Position numbers and translations under genes: made by a program. A stretch of DNA of 64,000 nucleotides from Limnanthes douglasii subsp. nivea (taxonomy: Eukaryota; Streptophyta; Magnoliopsida; Brassicales; Limnanthaceae): the NCBI GenBank assembly GCA_036936605.1, contig JAUPFV010000001.1:172688386-172752385 (forward strand), written 5' to 3'. Below the pieces are notes generated by a model, which was given only the letters and a program-made list of their open reading frames with translations, was not told the origin of the DNA and did not search any database. Positions 20,797 to 30,323 of this stretch are shown here, one piece after another (the first letter of the stretch is position 1; each line of letters begins with the position of its first letter).

Positions 20797-22779
20797 TCAA
20801 CGACATTTGTATCTATCATCAAAATTACACATCTCATTCGTAGCCTCTAATAACTCCTCGTACGGCATCATAGGTAGTAGTGGTGCAAACTAAGCGATCG
20901 AGTCATAACCCTCGTAATCAACACCGCGTTGAGGGTGCACCTCAGGACCTCTGTCATCATCAACCGATGTTGGGTTAGTCACTACATACCATAGGCTCTT
21001 CTTCACCCAAGTAGGGTACATTGCGTCAGCACTGTAATCTCCTCCTCCATATACCGTACCTAAGATGGTGAAAAGATGATGCCGCTAATTTTTCAAATGC
21101 AAAGCATCCCAATTGTACCTCTGAACCATCTTCTTCTCTGCTTTTTTGATAGCATGAGGATGTAACTTCAACGGAATTAGTTGAATATGGTCTATCTGAC
21201 GAGTGACACGGTCGGGGTAATACAGAACAACAATTTCGAATGCCTTTATCGTAAGCTCAACCCAACTAATGATCTCGAACGGATGCTCGTCATGTAGATA
21301 CGAATAGGGAAGGAAGATGACCTAAAATGAAACTAGTTAACAAACAAGACAACTATAAAAGTAACAAACACGACAAGTATAAAAGTAATAAACATAAAGT
21401 TTAAATTTGAAAACTTGTACTTACATCTGTCTCCGTAAACATTGAGAGTGTCTGCCTCAACTCTCTGCGTACTGTCTTTTGTGGCGCGTACCGGTAGATA
21501 TGCGGCATCCATATGTCGTAATCACTATACAATGATGCATGAAACGATCTAAAATGATCGAAGATGCATGCCTCCAGTAGCCCTTTAAACCCTGGCTAAG
21601 GGAGTTGTACCATTACACCAATATGAACTGACCCCAGTTGTACCGATCCATAGTCTGGTGCTGGTTGACGAACTGTAGTTGATATAGGGAAATATTGTTC
21701 CCGGTTTTGTTGGCGCAAATAGTGGTACCCAAAAGAAACATTATGTAAGCACGAGTGGTGTGATCAACCCTAGGATCCGTGATCTTAACATCACTATATC
21801 TATCACCCGTGAATATGGTACGCAACCAAATCAAGGTGACACTACCTGTATTCCTAATATTTCTAACCAAGTCAACTTGGCGTACACGCAGCATACCAGC
21901 ATAAGTCTGGTTCCTCACGGTCTCATCATCAAAAGAGAAAACATCGAGAGGTATACCTGTGACCGGTATTCCGGTGAAGACGTGAACGTTTTCTAAAGTC
22001 ACAATCATCTCCTTGAAGGAGAAATGAAAGAAGAAGTCTCCTCATGCCACCGCTCGAGGAATGTCTTTATCAGATGTAGGTTGGTATGCCAATGGGAGAT
22101 TGCATCGATAAGAGGCCCGAAAATAGTGGCCATCACCGAAGCCCGTACTCTCCTCTAGTTCTTGAAGTCACATTTGCGGAGACTATCGTACATCGCAAAG
22201 CATCGCAACAAAACTCTCTCCTGCAGCATGTATCAAACACGTAAATAATTAATTTATTGAACAAAATTAATAACCAATTTTAAGTAGTATTTAAATTTAC
22301 ATCGTCATGATAGACACTGAACGCCTCATGCAGGGCGTAATCAGGATAGCGATCGGGCATGTGTGGTGGCATCACTAACAAAACCTCTGTATCGGTGGGG
22401 GCGGGCTCAGGTGCACCTTGGGAAGACGTACCTACTGCACCACTGCTACCGGTAGCAGCCCAACCAGCATCATGACTGGTATCCTCAACTTCACCGCCAC
22501 GACGAATGCGTCGTTTTTGCGGCTGCCTGGGGGTGCTCCTTCTTTGGTAGGGTCCGTATGAGGAACCTCTGAAGGCTCATGCAAATGACTAGGATTTTGT
22601 TGCGAAAAGGATTCTTCACGATCATTTTTATATGAGTCATCTTGAAAACATAAACCAAAGCGGTCAGAAAATTTAACATCACAGTCACATGCGATCGTGT
22701 AGATAGCTTGGTCGCTTGTGATCACGTATATATCTTGTTCGCTTGCGATCGCGTAGTTAGCCTGGTTGCAAGCGACCAC
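20797..22779 (-). pseudogene. Plant mobile domain (PMD, MAIN-like) protein pseudogene
   Basis: The minus-strand gene structure is visible. A Gly/Pro-rich exon ends near 22301 (RYPDYALHEAFSVYHDD). The intron 22300-22221 (GT...GCAG) is followed by an exon with SHWHTNLHLIKTFLERWH and EMIVTLENVHVFTGIPVTG, the PMD signature. The intron 21424-21322 (GTAAGT...TTTTAG) is followed by a last exon (LYYPDRVTRQIDH, MVQRYNWDALHLKN) ending near 20797. The PMD frame carries stops (after KCDFKN, LHLKN and YDSIA) and a 1-base frameshift before EMIVTLEN, so it is broken. PMD genes occur both as host genes (MAIN/MAIL) and inside MULEs; the adjacent MULE remnant favours the latter. The 5' end is uncertain. Confidence 0.72.
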
Positions 22780-23765
22780 AAATATGTGCTCGTCTCAAGC
22801 GAAAAGAACCCTTCCTGGTCGCTTCTCGCGTGCAACGAGCACAGATCTGGTAGCTCGCGACGTGCGACGCAGACCTACAACCAACCAAACCCTAGATTTA
22901 CCCAAAAAGCTCCATTTTCAACAAAACCAAACATAAATCAACAGATCTGCGTATGCAAAACAACAATACAACACTAAACTATGAAAACAAACCCTAAAAT
23001 CATACGAAAATCTCACTTTTAAAAACAGAAACAAAAACCTAACTTTACTATTACTTAAGCACATCGATATAAAAAAAACACAAAGGAGGCTTGTATGGCT
23101 TACCTCGATGTTGTGGTGTGTTCAGATTCTTCAAATAACGAAGTGTGAATTTTGATGATTTCCTTTTATACCTTTTTTCTAGGAGGGACAAAATTGTCTC
23201 AAACTTTGTGAGAGATATATCAAATAGGTGTAAGATCTATCAAAATGTGTCATTTTTCTGTCTAACTTTAAAAATAATTTTCTTCATGACTCGTTTTAAT
23301 TTGAGACATTATTATGATCCGTTTTAATTTGAGATGGATTTATTTCGCGTGGTTTATTTATAATTTTAATCTAACCTTTGGTCTAATTTTTTAATGGTAC
23401 AATTTTGGTTTTTTTATTCTTTTGATTTTGTGTAAACTTATTTATTTCGAAATCAACTTCTTGACCTTGCAATTCATGTAAACATCAAAACTAATAAAAT
23501 AATAAATATGAAGATAATATATATATATATATATATAAAGTAACGAATGAGAGATACTTATTAACTAATGTCAACAATTTGAAAACAAAATTGGTAATTA
23601 AAAAATTAAATTAAAAATTTTAACCTTTTTAGTAAATTAAATCATAAATTAAATCATATATATATATATATATATATATATAAACGTTATATTTTATATT
23701 TTAGATATATATAAAAAAACGATTAAACGTTTAAATAAATTACATTAAATGTAATATAAATCCAT
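22780..23765. other. Non-coding, AT-rich interval upstream of the SCR-like gene
   Basis: No gene is seen. The left part (to about 22880) holds degenerate GCGATCG/AAGCGACC motifs that continue from the PMD 5' exon. The right part is strongly AT-rich with two dinucleotide runs, (AT)10 at 23517-23536 and a (TA)13 run at 23656-23682. It would contain the promoter of the cysteine-rich gene. Confidence 0.6.
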
Positions 23766-23774
23766 TATAAATAG
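23766..23774 (+). promoter_or_regulatory. TATA box of the SCR-like gene
   Basis: TATAAATAG matches the plant consensus and lies 70 bp before the ATG at 23836. That predicts a transcription start near 23798 and a leader of about 40 nt. Confidence 0.75.
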
Positions 23775-23835
23775 CGATACCTCACGAGATATCATTAACC
23801 AAACAAAAAAAACCAAAAACAAAACAAAAGAAATC

Positions 23836-24730
23836 ATGAAGTCTGAAATTATGTTGATTGTGATCTTCCCTTTTGCTTGTTACTTGTTGGTTAACATGTC
23901 AGCAGGTATTTCAAATTTACAATTATTATTTTATGTTTTTTTGTTATTTTTATATTTATTTTATTTAAAAATTAAATATAATAATAAAATAACACTATTT
24001 TTTTTAACATTCTTGAAATAATGTAAATTAATATATGCTATTTTAGTTTAAACTATAATATAGAATGAAAATGTTATTTTAAGTTAATTCGATATAAGAC
24101 ATCTGCACTTGAAAATTATACATAAATATATTTTTCCATACATGTATTTATTTTAGTTTGTAAAAAAGTGTAGTTTAAATAAAAACATATAAATTATATG
24201 AATTAACACAAAATATTTTAGATAAAAAAAAATTGATTGAATTTTTAAAATTAAATATTATAATATAATAATTAATGGTTCCAAGAAAATGGTTGTAATA
24301 ATAAATATAACAAACAAAAAATTATATATTTTTAAATGATTAATAAATTTTTAACAATTTTTTAAAATAAAATAAGTAAATGACTTTTCAACATTCTTAT
24401 GTTCATCTCCTTTAGTAGTTTTGTGTTTATAATAATGCATAGATAAATATCGTTGCGCCGAATATACATAAATAACTAACAAACTGTTTTTATTGTTATA
24501 CAATGCAAGCAATGCAAGCAACGCAAACATACTGGCGTCAAGAAGCTGTTATCTATAATGGCACATGTGAAGGTCACATCAATGCTCCAAACTTCTGTTT
24601 GCAAGAATTTAGAAATTTATACAATGAGGATAGGATTAATACTCCTACATGCAGATGTACCAACACTCATCAATATCATGGAATCGATCAGTTTTTCTGT
24701 TCGTGTATGATAAAATATTATCGTCATTGA
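23836..24730 (+). CDS. SCR/SCRL-like small secreted cysteine-rich protein, two exons (first copy)
   Basis: Exon 1 (23836-23905) encodes a signal peptide (MKSEIMLIVIFPFACYLL, then VNMSA). The intron from 23906 begins GTATTT and has a CTAAC branch-type motif at 24476-24480. Two AG acceptors (24508-24509 and 24517-24518) both keep frame with the phase-1 donor, giving 96 or 93 residues. Exon 2 ends at TGA 24728-24730. The mature part has six Cys spaced C-x9-C-x17-C-x-C-x13-C-x-C, with G-x-C and an aromatic FRNLY block after the second Cys. This pattern and the signal-peptide/intron layout match S-locus cysteine-rich-like proteins, which are secreted ligands; pollen SCR binds the stigma receptor SRK. 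The usual first and eighth Cys are absent. Whether this is a true S-locus SCR, an SCRL paralogue or another defensin-like gene cannot be decided here. Possible AATAAA signals lie near 24818. Confidence 0.7.
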
Positions 24731-24932
24731 CATAACAATGTTATGAATGAATGAATCTGATAGTTATATATTGAGATGAATTTGTATGGTTAAAGATAAT
24801 AATAATAATAATAACAAATAAATAAATTGTTGGGTTTTTGTTTTTTATAATTCGAATAGTTTTTTTAAAGATAAATTGAATATTTTAGATATGGAAAATA
24901 TTGATTTACTTTTTTTTCAGAAAGAAATAAAT
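24731..24932. other. 3' flank of the SCR-like gene
   Basis: It is AT-rich with an AAT-repeat run near 24800 and AAATAAATAAATTG near 24817, a possible poly(A) signal region. Retroelement remnant E begins about 200 bp after the stop codon. Confidence 0.5.
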
Positions 24933-26290
24933 ATGTTCGCTTGTTGTACCGAGGATATTACGAGGGTATCTGTAGAAGTTATTTTTTACAAGTTGGTCAT
25001 CCGGCGTAACGTGTGTCCAACCATATAAAAAATAAAGTCAATTTTTTATGAAAAATTCAAGATTATTATGGATGAGGTGAATCGGTTATCAAAACTATTT
25101 CATATACGAAAATCTTAATATCTTTTCTACATAGCAAACCCAGTCTTAGTAAAATATTAGAGTGTGAAATGGAGAATATGTGTGGACTTTACCGATCTAA
25201 ACAGAACATGTTTGAATGACGGTTTTCTAATTCTAAGGATAAATCATCAAATAGATTCAACTTTATGAAACAAGTTGTTATCATTTATGGATGCCTATGC
25301 AGGTTACAACCAAATTAAGATGGATCTGAGGGACCAACAACTAACTTCATTTATAACAAGAAGAGGTCTACATTATTACAAAGTAATATCGTTTGGGTTA
25401 AAGAATGTTGGTGCCACTTATTAGCGATTAGTGAACAAAACTTTTGAAAGTTAGATCGGGCGTGATGTTGATGTGTACATTGATGATATGTTGGTAAAGA
25501 GTGCTAGAGGTGATGAATATTTTTCTGATTTGGAAGACACTCTTAGCACCTTAAAGGATATAAACTTAAACTTAAACTCAAAGAACTTTACATTTGAGGT
25601 ACAATGCGACAAGTTCTTGGGTTATATGATCAATGAAAATGGATAGAAGACAACCCAATACAGTTAAACGCTTTGAATACGATGGATCATCCCATGTCTA
25701 TTAAAAAGGTACAAGTTTTGACCAGAATATAGTCTGCCCTTAACAGGTTTATATCTAGGTCTTTAGACAAATGCACTCTTTTTTTCGAGTGTTAAAACAA
25801 GTTAATTATTTTGATTGGACTCTAAAATATAATAAAGCGTTTATCTGAAAAAAAAACAGTACTTGTCCTCCCCGGAGATATTAACGAAGCCAAGTAATTG
25901 AGAAACTTTATTCATTTATATATAAGTGTCGGACTATACTGTGAGCGCAGTATTGATACGAGATGTTGATAATTATCTTCGGCCCGCATACTATGTAAGC
26001 AAGAGTCTTGTGGATGCTGAAAAAATTATATATGAAATTGGAAAAACTCGCTCTCGCTTTGGTAGCAGCAACTTGGAAAATATGACCTTATTTCCACGCA
26101 CACTTTATCATAGTCTGAACGTATTTCCCTATGAAGAGTATACTGCAAAAGGCCAATATGTCAAGGAAAATGACAAAATGGTCTATGGAGTTAGGTGATT
26201 ACAACATTGATTTTGAGCCTCAACAACAATTGAGGCATTTAAATTGGCTGATTTTTTAGTTGAATTTCACTATGAACAGATAAGGTAGGA
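24933..26290 (+). pseudogene. Remnant E: decayed Tat-type reverse transcriptase/RNase H
   Basis: Homology blocks are in order but interrupted by many stops and shifts. They are FACCTEDITRVS at the start, WRICVDFTDLNRT, LLSFMDAYAGYNQIKMD, FGLKNVGATY, DVYIDDMLVKSA (catalytic YIDD kept), DKFLGYMINENG, YYVSKSLVDAEK and a final ADFLVEFHY near 26250. There is no gag, integrase or LTR. It is the most decayed of the pol remnants, so it probably predates the others beside the cysteine-rich gene. Confidence 0.82.
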
Positions 26291-26782
26291 AATATTCATA
26301 GCAATATCATGAAGAAGATGTGAACAAAGATTAAGTTCAGATTCATCCGATAAGAATATACCGGATAATTAGACCAAGTATAAAGTTGAGCAGTCATAAA
26401 CAAAGATAAAAGCTTATGCAGCAACTAAATCACGCTCGGAAAAGGAAGTGGATAAAAGTCAAGGACGAGTCGAAAAACGTCGACCCAGAACAAGGAGATG
26501 TCGCACGGATAAAGCAAATGAGGTCGAGCCGAGAAGAGTTGAGCCTGAATAGAATCGAGCAGAGCAATGTTGAGCCAAAGCCAAGTTGAGCCAAAGTAGA
26601 GTTGAGCGGAGCTGAGTAGAGTCTGAGCTGAGCCGGGCATAGTATTTTAAATTAGGATGGCGCGCTCATCTCATATACGCACCAGGAATAACGAAAAAGA
26701 ATAATATGAATGGATTCAAACATATTTATGAGTCAACCCGTGTCGACCATAACTCCCAAAGTAATGGTCGTCAATTTAGGAC
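26291..26782. repeat. Non-coding stretch with degenerate GTTGAGC repeats, up to the element C insertion
   Basis: From about 26467 to 26640 the motifs GTTGAGCC/GTCGAGC recur at irregular short spacing, as in a decayed tandem array. The last about 50 bp (TGAGTCAACCCGTG onward) would join directly to 36528 if element C were removed, and are probably the start of the element B LTR. AGGAC at 26778-26782 is the left target duplication of C. No gene is seen. Confidence 0.5.
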
Positions 26783-27113
26783 TGATGAAAGAATAAATGA
26801 CAAGAGAGAATAATGTTGGATCTTGGACCTGATGTGACTAAGGCTTAATATTCTAGAGAGAGAAAGTTGAAAGAGAATATTATATTCAATTGTCCCACCT
26901 ACCAAGAATAATGGTTTCCCTTTTATAGTGGGGAAAGGTGGACCCGTTTATGTCTTTGGTGGTATTGTTTTATTTCTCCTTTAGTCCTTTACAAAATACT
27001 TTGTTTACAAATTACCCTCTAATAAATAATAAATACAATAATAGGCGTATTCATATCCTTCTATTTACAATTGACTCCTTTTCTATTAAGATCGGCGAAT
27101 TTCTCCCTTATCA
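26783..27113 (-). repeat. Element C 3' LTR (left)
   Basis: This 331-bp LTR carries about 48 bp (near 26850-26898, including TATTCTAGAGAGAGAAAG) that the 5' LTR lacks. The rest matches with several substitutions. Confidence 0.9.
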
Positions 27114-27586
27114 GTAGCCCCCCTAGTCTTTAAGAGCATCGGAAATTAAGACTTGTAAAAGAATCAGCTCGGAACGTCTCTGTCCATTAGACCTTGGTAT
27201 CGATTGATCGGATTACCTCGGTCGAACATTTTCTCCTAAATGATGACCGACCCTCCATACTTTTTGTTACTGAGTGTGGTCGTGAATTGTCCCGATGCTG
27301 CAACAACTTATTTTGGGTCTGCTTCCGACCCTTTTTGGCAGATTCTGCATAGGCCTAGACCGGCGATCAGGCTTTGAAAAATAAGCCGGGTAGATGCGGC
27401 CCATCTAACACATCTACCTGAGCTAACTAGTGCAGGCCTACTATGCTAGTCTGACTAAGGGCTACACGTGCCATCCGAGTACTCGAAGTGTGCTCGTCTG
27501 CACATTTTTTCAAGAGGCCTTTCGACTTCTTGCTGCTTTCCGTCGTTTGGACTTCCCCGTACGTGAAACGGTTAAGTGAGGGTGTC
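27114..27586. other. Element C polypurine tract and antisense promoter region
   Basis: AGTAGCCCCCCTAGTC directly beside the LTR is the complement of the polypurine tract. The remainder has no gene and leads to the antisense TATA box. Confidence 0.65.
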
Positions 27587-27594
27587 TATAAATA
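27587..27594 (+). promoter_or_regulatory. TATA box of the element C antisense gene
   Basis: GTCTATAAATACCTC matches the plant consensus and lies about 90 bp before the ATG at 27679. It is close in sequence to the antisense TATA box of element A. Confidence 0.65.
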
Positions 27595-27678
27595 CCTCAT
27601 AAACAAGAGTCACTCTCAGAGGAGTTCTAGAGAGAGAAAGTGTTGTCTGGACCATTCTAGGGAGAGATAGCTTATTTT

Positions 27679-29587
27679 ATGAAAAATAGGAACCCGAAGC
27701 CAAAACCAAAAATCAAGAAGAAAGAGCTCGTGTTCGGATTTGAAGATTGGGCTAGTATTGGTGATCGCGCTGAAGAGCATCGAGCCGCGGGACTGATTTG
27801 GAGTTCTAACTCAAGGCCTTTTACACCTGTGCCGCTTCCTCACGACCCCGTACTCCCCGACCCGGTCCCTGCCGAATCCTTAGTTATACCCGACCCATCC
27901 GGCGCCAGAACCCCTGACACCGTTGTTATTCCTTCGAGCAGCACTTCGCCACACTCCCCTACTACTCAACTCAACCGCCCGACGCCTTCGTCGGTGAATT
28001 CTTATACCACTCCGACCCCTTTTCCTCCCCGACGTCGAGGCAAAGCTAAATTCCTTTCCATGGGCGACTCACAAACCTCTACTTCGCCTGCGAGGGAAAA
28101 TTCTCCTGAAATGATCCAGCTTGCTCCCGACATTCAGGGGTACCGGACCGGCGTCAATACTGCACGTACTCATTTGGGCCTTAACCAAAGAGATCGGAAC
28201 CGTCAGGAGACCGAGTCGCAACTCGCCCGAACCGGAAGCAGTTTCCGGTTTTGCAGATCCTCCTACTCAACCGTCCGACCCTCCTGCGGCCAGCCCCCTT
28301 AGGTCTGATGCAGTCCCGGTAGAAAATACCAAAGAGCCAGAAGCGGATGTTTTGGCTGCTGAGGAAGGTATTGCCGTTGTTGGAAACAATGCGGCTACTC
28401 CCGAAGAGCCTCTTCCCGCGGAGATTGAGGCAGTCATAATCACCAATTACCATCGCTGGTTGCCCCGGGACAACGTCATTTCCCTTTTCGAGGGCAAGTA
28501 TCTGTATTTCACTGCTGCGGAGCAGGAAAAGCTTCTGATCCGGTGGGGTATCCCGGAGTGCATTAACGTTTGATTTCCCGTTCCTGGGGAGACGCCGGTG
28601 CATGTTCGATCACGGGAGATCGTAATCTTCACCGAGCTCTTCAACTAGGGTCTCAGGTTTCCTCTAGACCCTGAGATTGCTCTATACTTCCGGACCCTCA
28701 CAACTAACTCCCAACGCGTGGTATATGATGATGTCGTGTATAATGGATTCACACTTATCGGGTCGGGTCATGCCAATGGCCGAGTATATAGCCATGCTAG
28801 GGCTCTCGAAATCCTCCAAGTCTCCATTCTTCTATTCTTCCTTGGCAAATACCTGGAAGATTGTGAATGACTTTCTCGAAGGCGATAAAGGTTGGAAGCA
28901 TCGGTTCGTATTTCTGAGTGGCTGCTGGAAAAACGACCGCCCATATAGTGAAGAGAATCTGAGGCGAATGTGACTGATCCCATAACGGTATTACCCGACG
29001 ATGTGAGCCCTGTTAGAGCCTCGAAATATGCCGTGGCGTCATCGAGTGGTACTAAGTTGCCGGTACTGCCCGTGCCGGGGAGTCCGCACACTTTCCCATT
29101 GCGGATAACAGACGGGTTGTCCATGTCTCTGTATGATATGATTGTGCCCTCGGCGATGAAGGAGTGGCGGGCAGCGGAGCTAAGCCATAAGCTAGAGGAC
29201 GCGGAGGGGAAGGTTGCTGCACTTGAAGAGGAAGTGAAGAAAGGGAAGGCGGCTCAGAGGCTGTTGGAAAAGAATCTAGAAACTGCCAAAAAAACCTTGA
29301 CGCGAGTCAGAAAAGACCGGGATGACCGTACTGGGAAATTGGGTCAGGAAATCTCTGATCTCAAGGCTGTTAATGCCCTTTTTGCGGACCATTGCCAGAA
29401 GTGGATGGAGAATGAGACGGTCGAGGCCAAGGCTGCCTATGTGCTTACCTTTCATCATCGCTTCCCCGACCTGCCTCTTGGGTCAATGTGGCTAGATGTT
29501 CCGGAGGCCGACCGCCCCGATGGTGTGGTTTGTGAAGATGACGAGATGGACGACACCGAAACCCTGTCGGGTGAAGAGGATGCTTGA
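27679..29587 (+). pseudogene. Element C antisense gene remnant (homologue of the element A antisense gene)
   Basis: The pieces lie in different frames. The start is MKNRNPKPKPKIKKK with FEDWASIGDRAEEHRAAGL (compare SRRAKEYKAAGLIYN in A), then a Pro/Ser-rich stretch with RGKAKFLSMGDSQ. The domain follows with FN-stop-GLRFPLDP (28640s), GPSQLTPNAW and KHRFVFLSGCWKND. From 28970 the sequence is open through a coiled coil (EDAEGKVAALEEEVKKGK) to an acidic tail ending TLSGEEDA. Frameshifts near 28250 and 28680 and two internal stops break it. The equivalent of the A intron and the region after it appears deleted. The function is unknown; it belongs with the PF04195-like domain proteins of gypsy elements. 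Confidence 0.75.
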
Positions 29588-30323
29588 TCTCCTATGTTTT
29601 TGTATTAAAGTTTTGTAACTGTTGTTTTCGAAAATTAATATCCACAATCATGACGTTATTTTTCTCATGGTTGTTATAAATTCCTGGTTGTTCGGGGACA
29701 AATAATGCGGATTGGTAGAATACCGAAGAGCCATTTAATGTTCTATTGATCAATGTCAATTGAAAATTTCTCATAGAGTCGGAATATAGGATGTAGATCA
29801 GTTTAAACACTGAATAACCCATTTAAGGTTCTCTCGATCAATGTAAATTGAAAATTCCCCCATAGGGTCGGGAATATAAGATGTAGATCGGTTTAAACAC
29901 TGAAAAACCATTGCAGGTTATGTTGATCAATTTAAATTGAGAATTCCCCCATAAGGTCGGGAATATAAGATGTAGATCAATTTAAACATTGAAAAACATT
30001 TAAGGTTATATCGATCAATTTAAATTGAAAATTCCCTCATAGGGTCGGGAATATAAGATGTAGATCAGATTAAACACTGAAAAACCATTTAAGGTTTTGT
30101 TGATCAATTAAGATTGTCATAAGTTGTTCGTCAGCTCGTCAGCTTATGGACTCCTTTTTAAGAATTCGGAGATATAAAGGCAAAATTTTGAATTAAAAAA
30201 GGTCGGTTGCCATGGATGCCTCATTAAAACCTTCTCGCGCCACTGAAGTAGAAAAGAGTACATCCCCGACCAAAGGTTCTTACATAAACGATGGTTGCAA
30301 AAAAGTTACAAAAATCAACAAAG
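29588..30323. repeat. Element C spacer with 88-89-bp tandem array
   Basis: Four copies of an 88-89-bp unit start at 29748, 29836, 29925 and 30013, with a partial fifth at 30102. Each carries GATCAAT, a TCGG-AATATA block and TTTAAAC. The copies differ from one another by several bases, so this array is older than the 34-bp array at the same relative position in element A. No gene is seen. Confidence 0.9.

Noticed and set aside
23206..23250. Possible MULE target duplication resembling AGGTAAAGATCT near 19400
   Set aside because: The match (AGGTGTAAGATCT) is imperfect and not adjacent to any terminal repeat.
23836..24021. Single 61-codon frame reading from the SCR-like ATG into the intron
   Set aside because: The codons after residue 23 are AT-rich intron sequence. 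Splicing at 23905/23906 joins in frame to the cysteine-rich exon.
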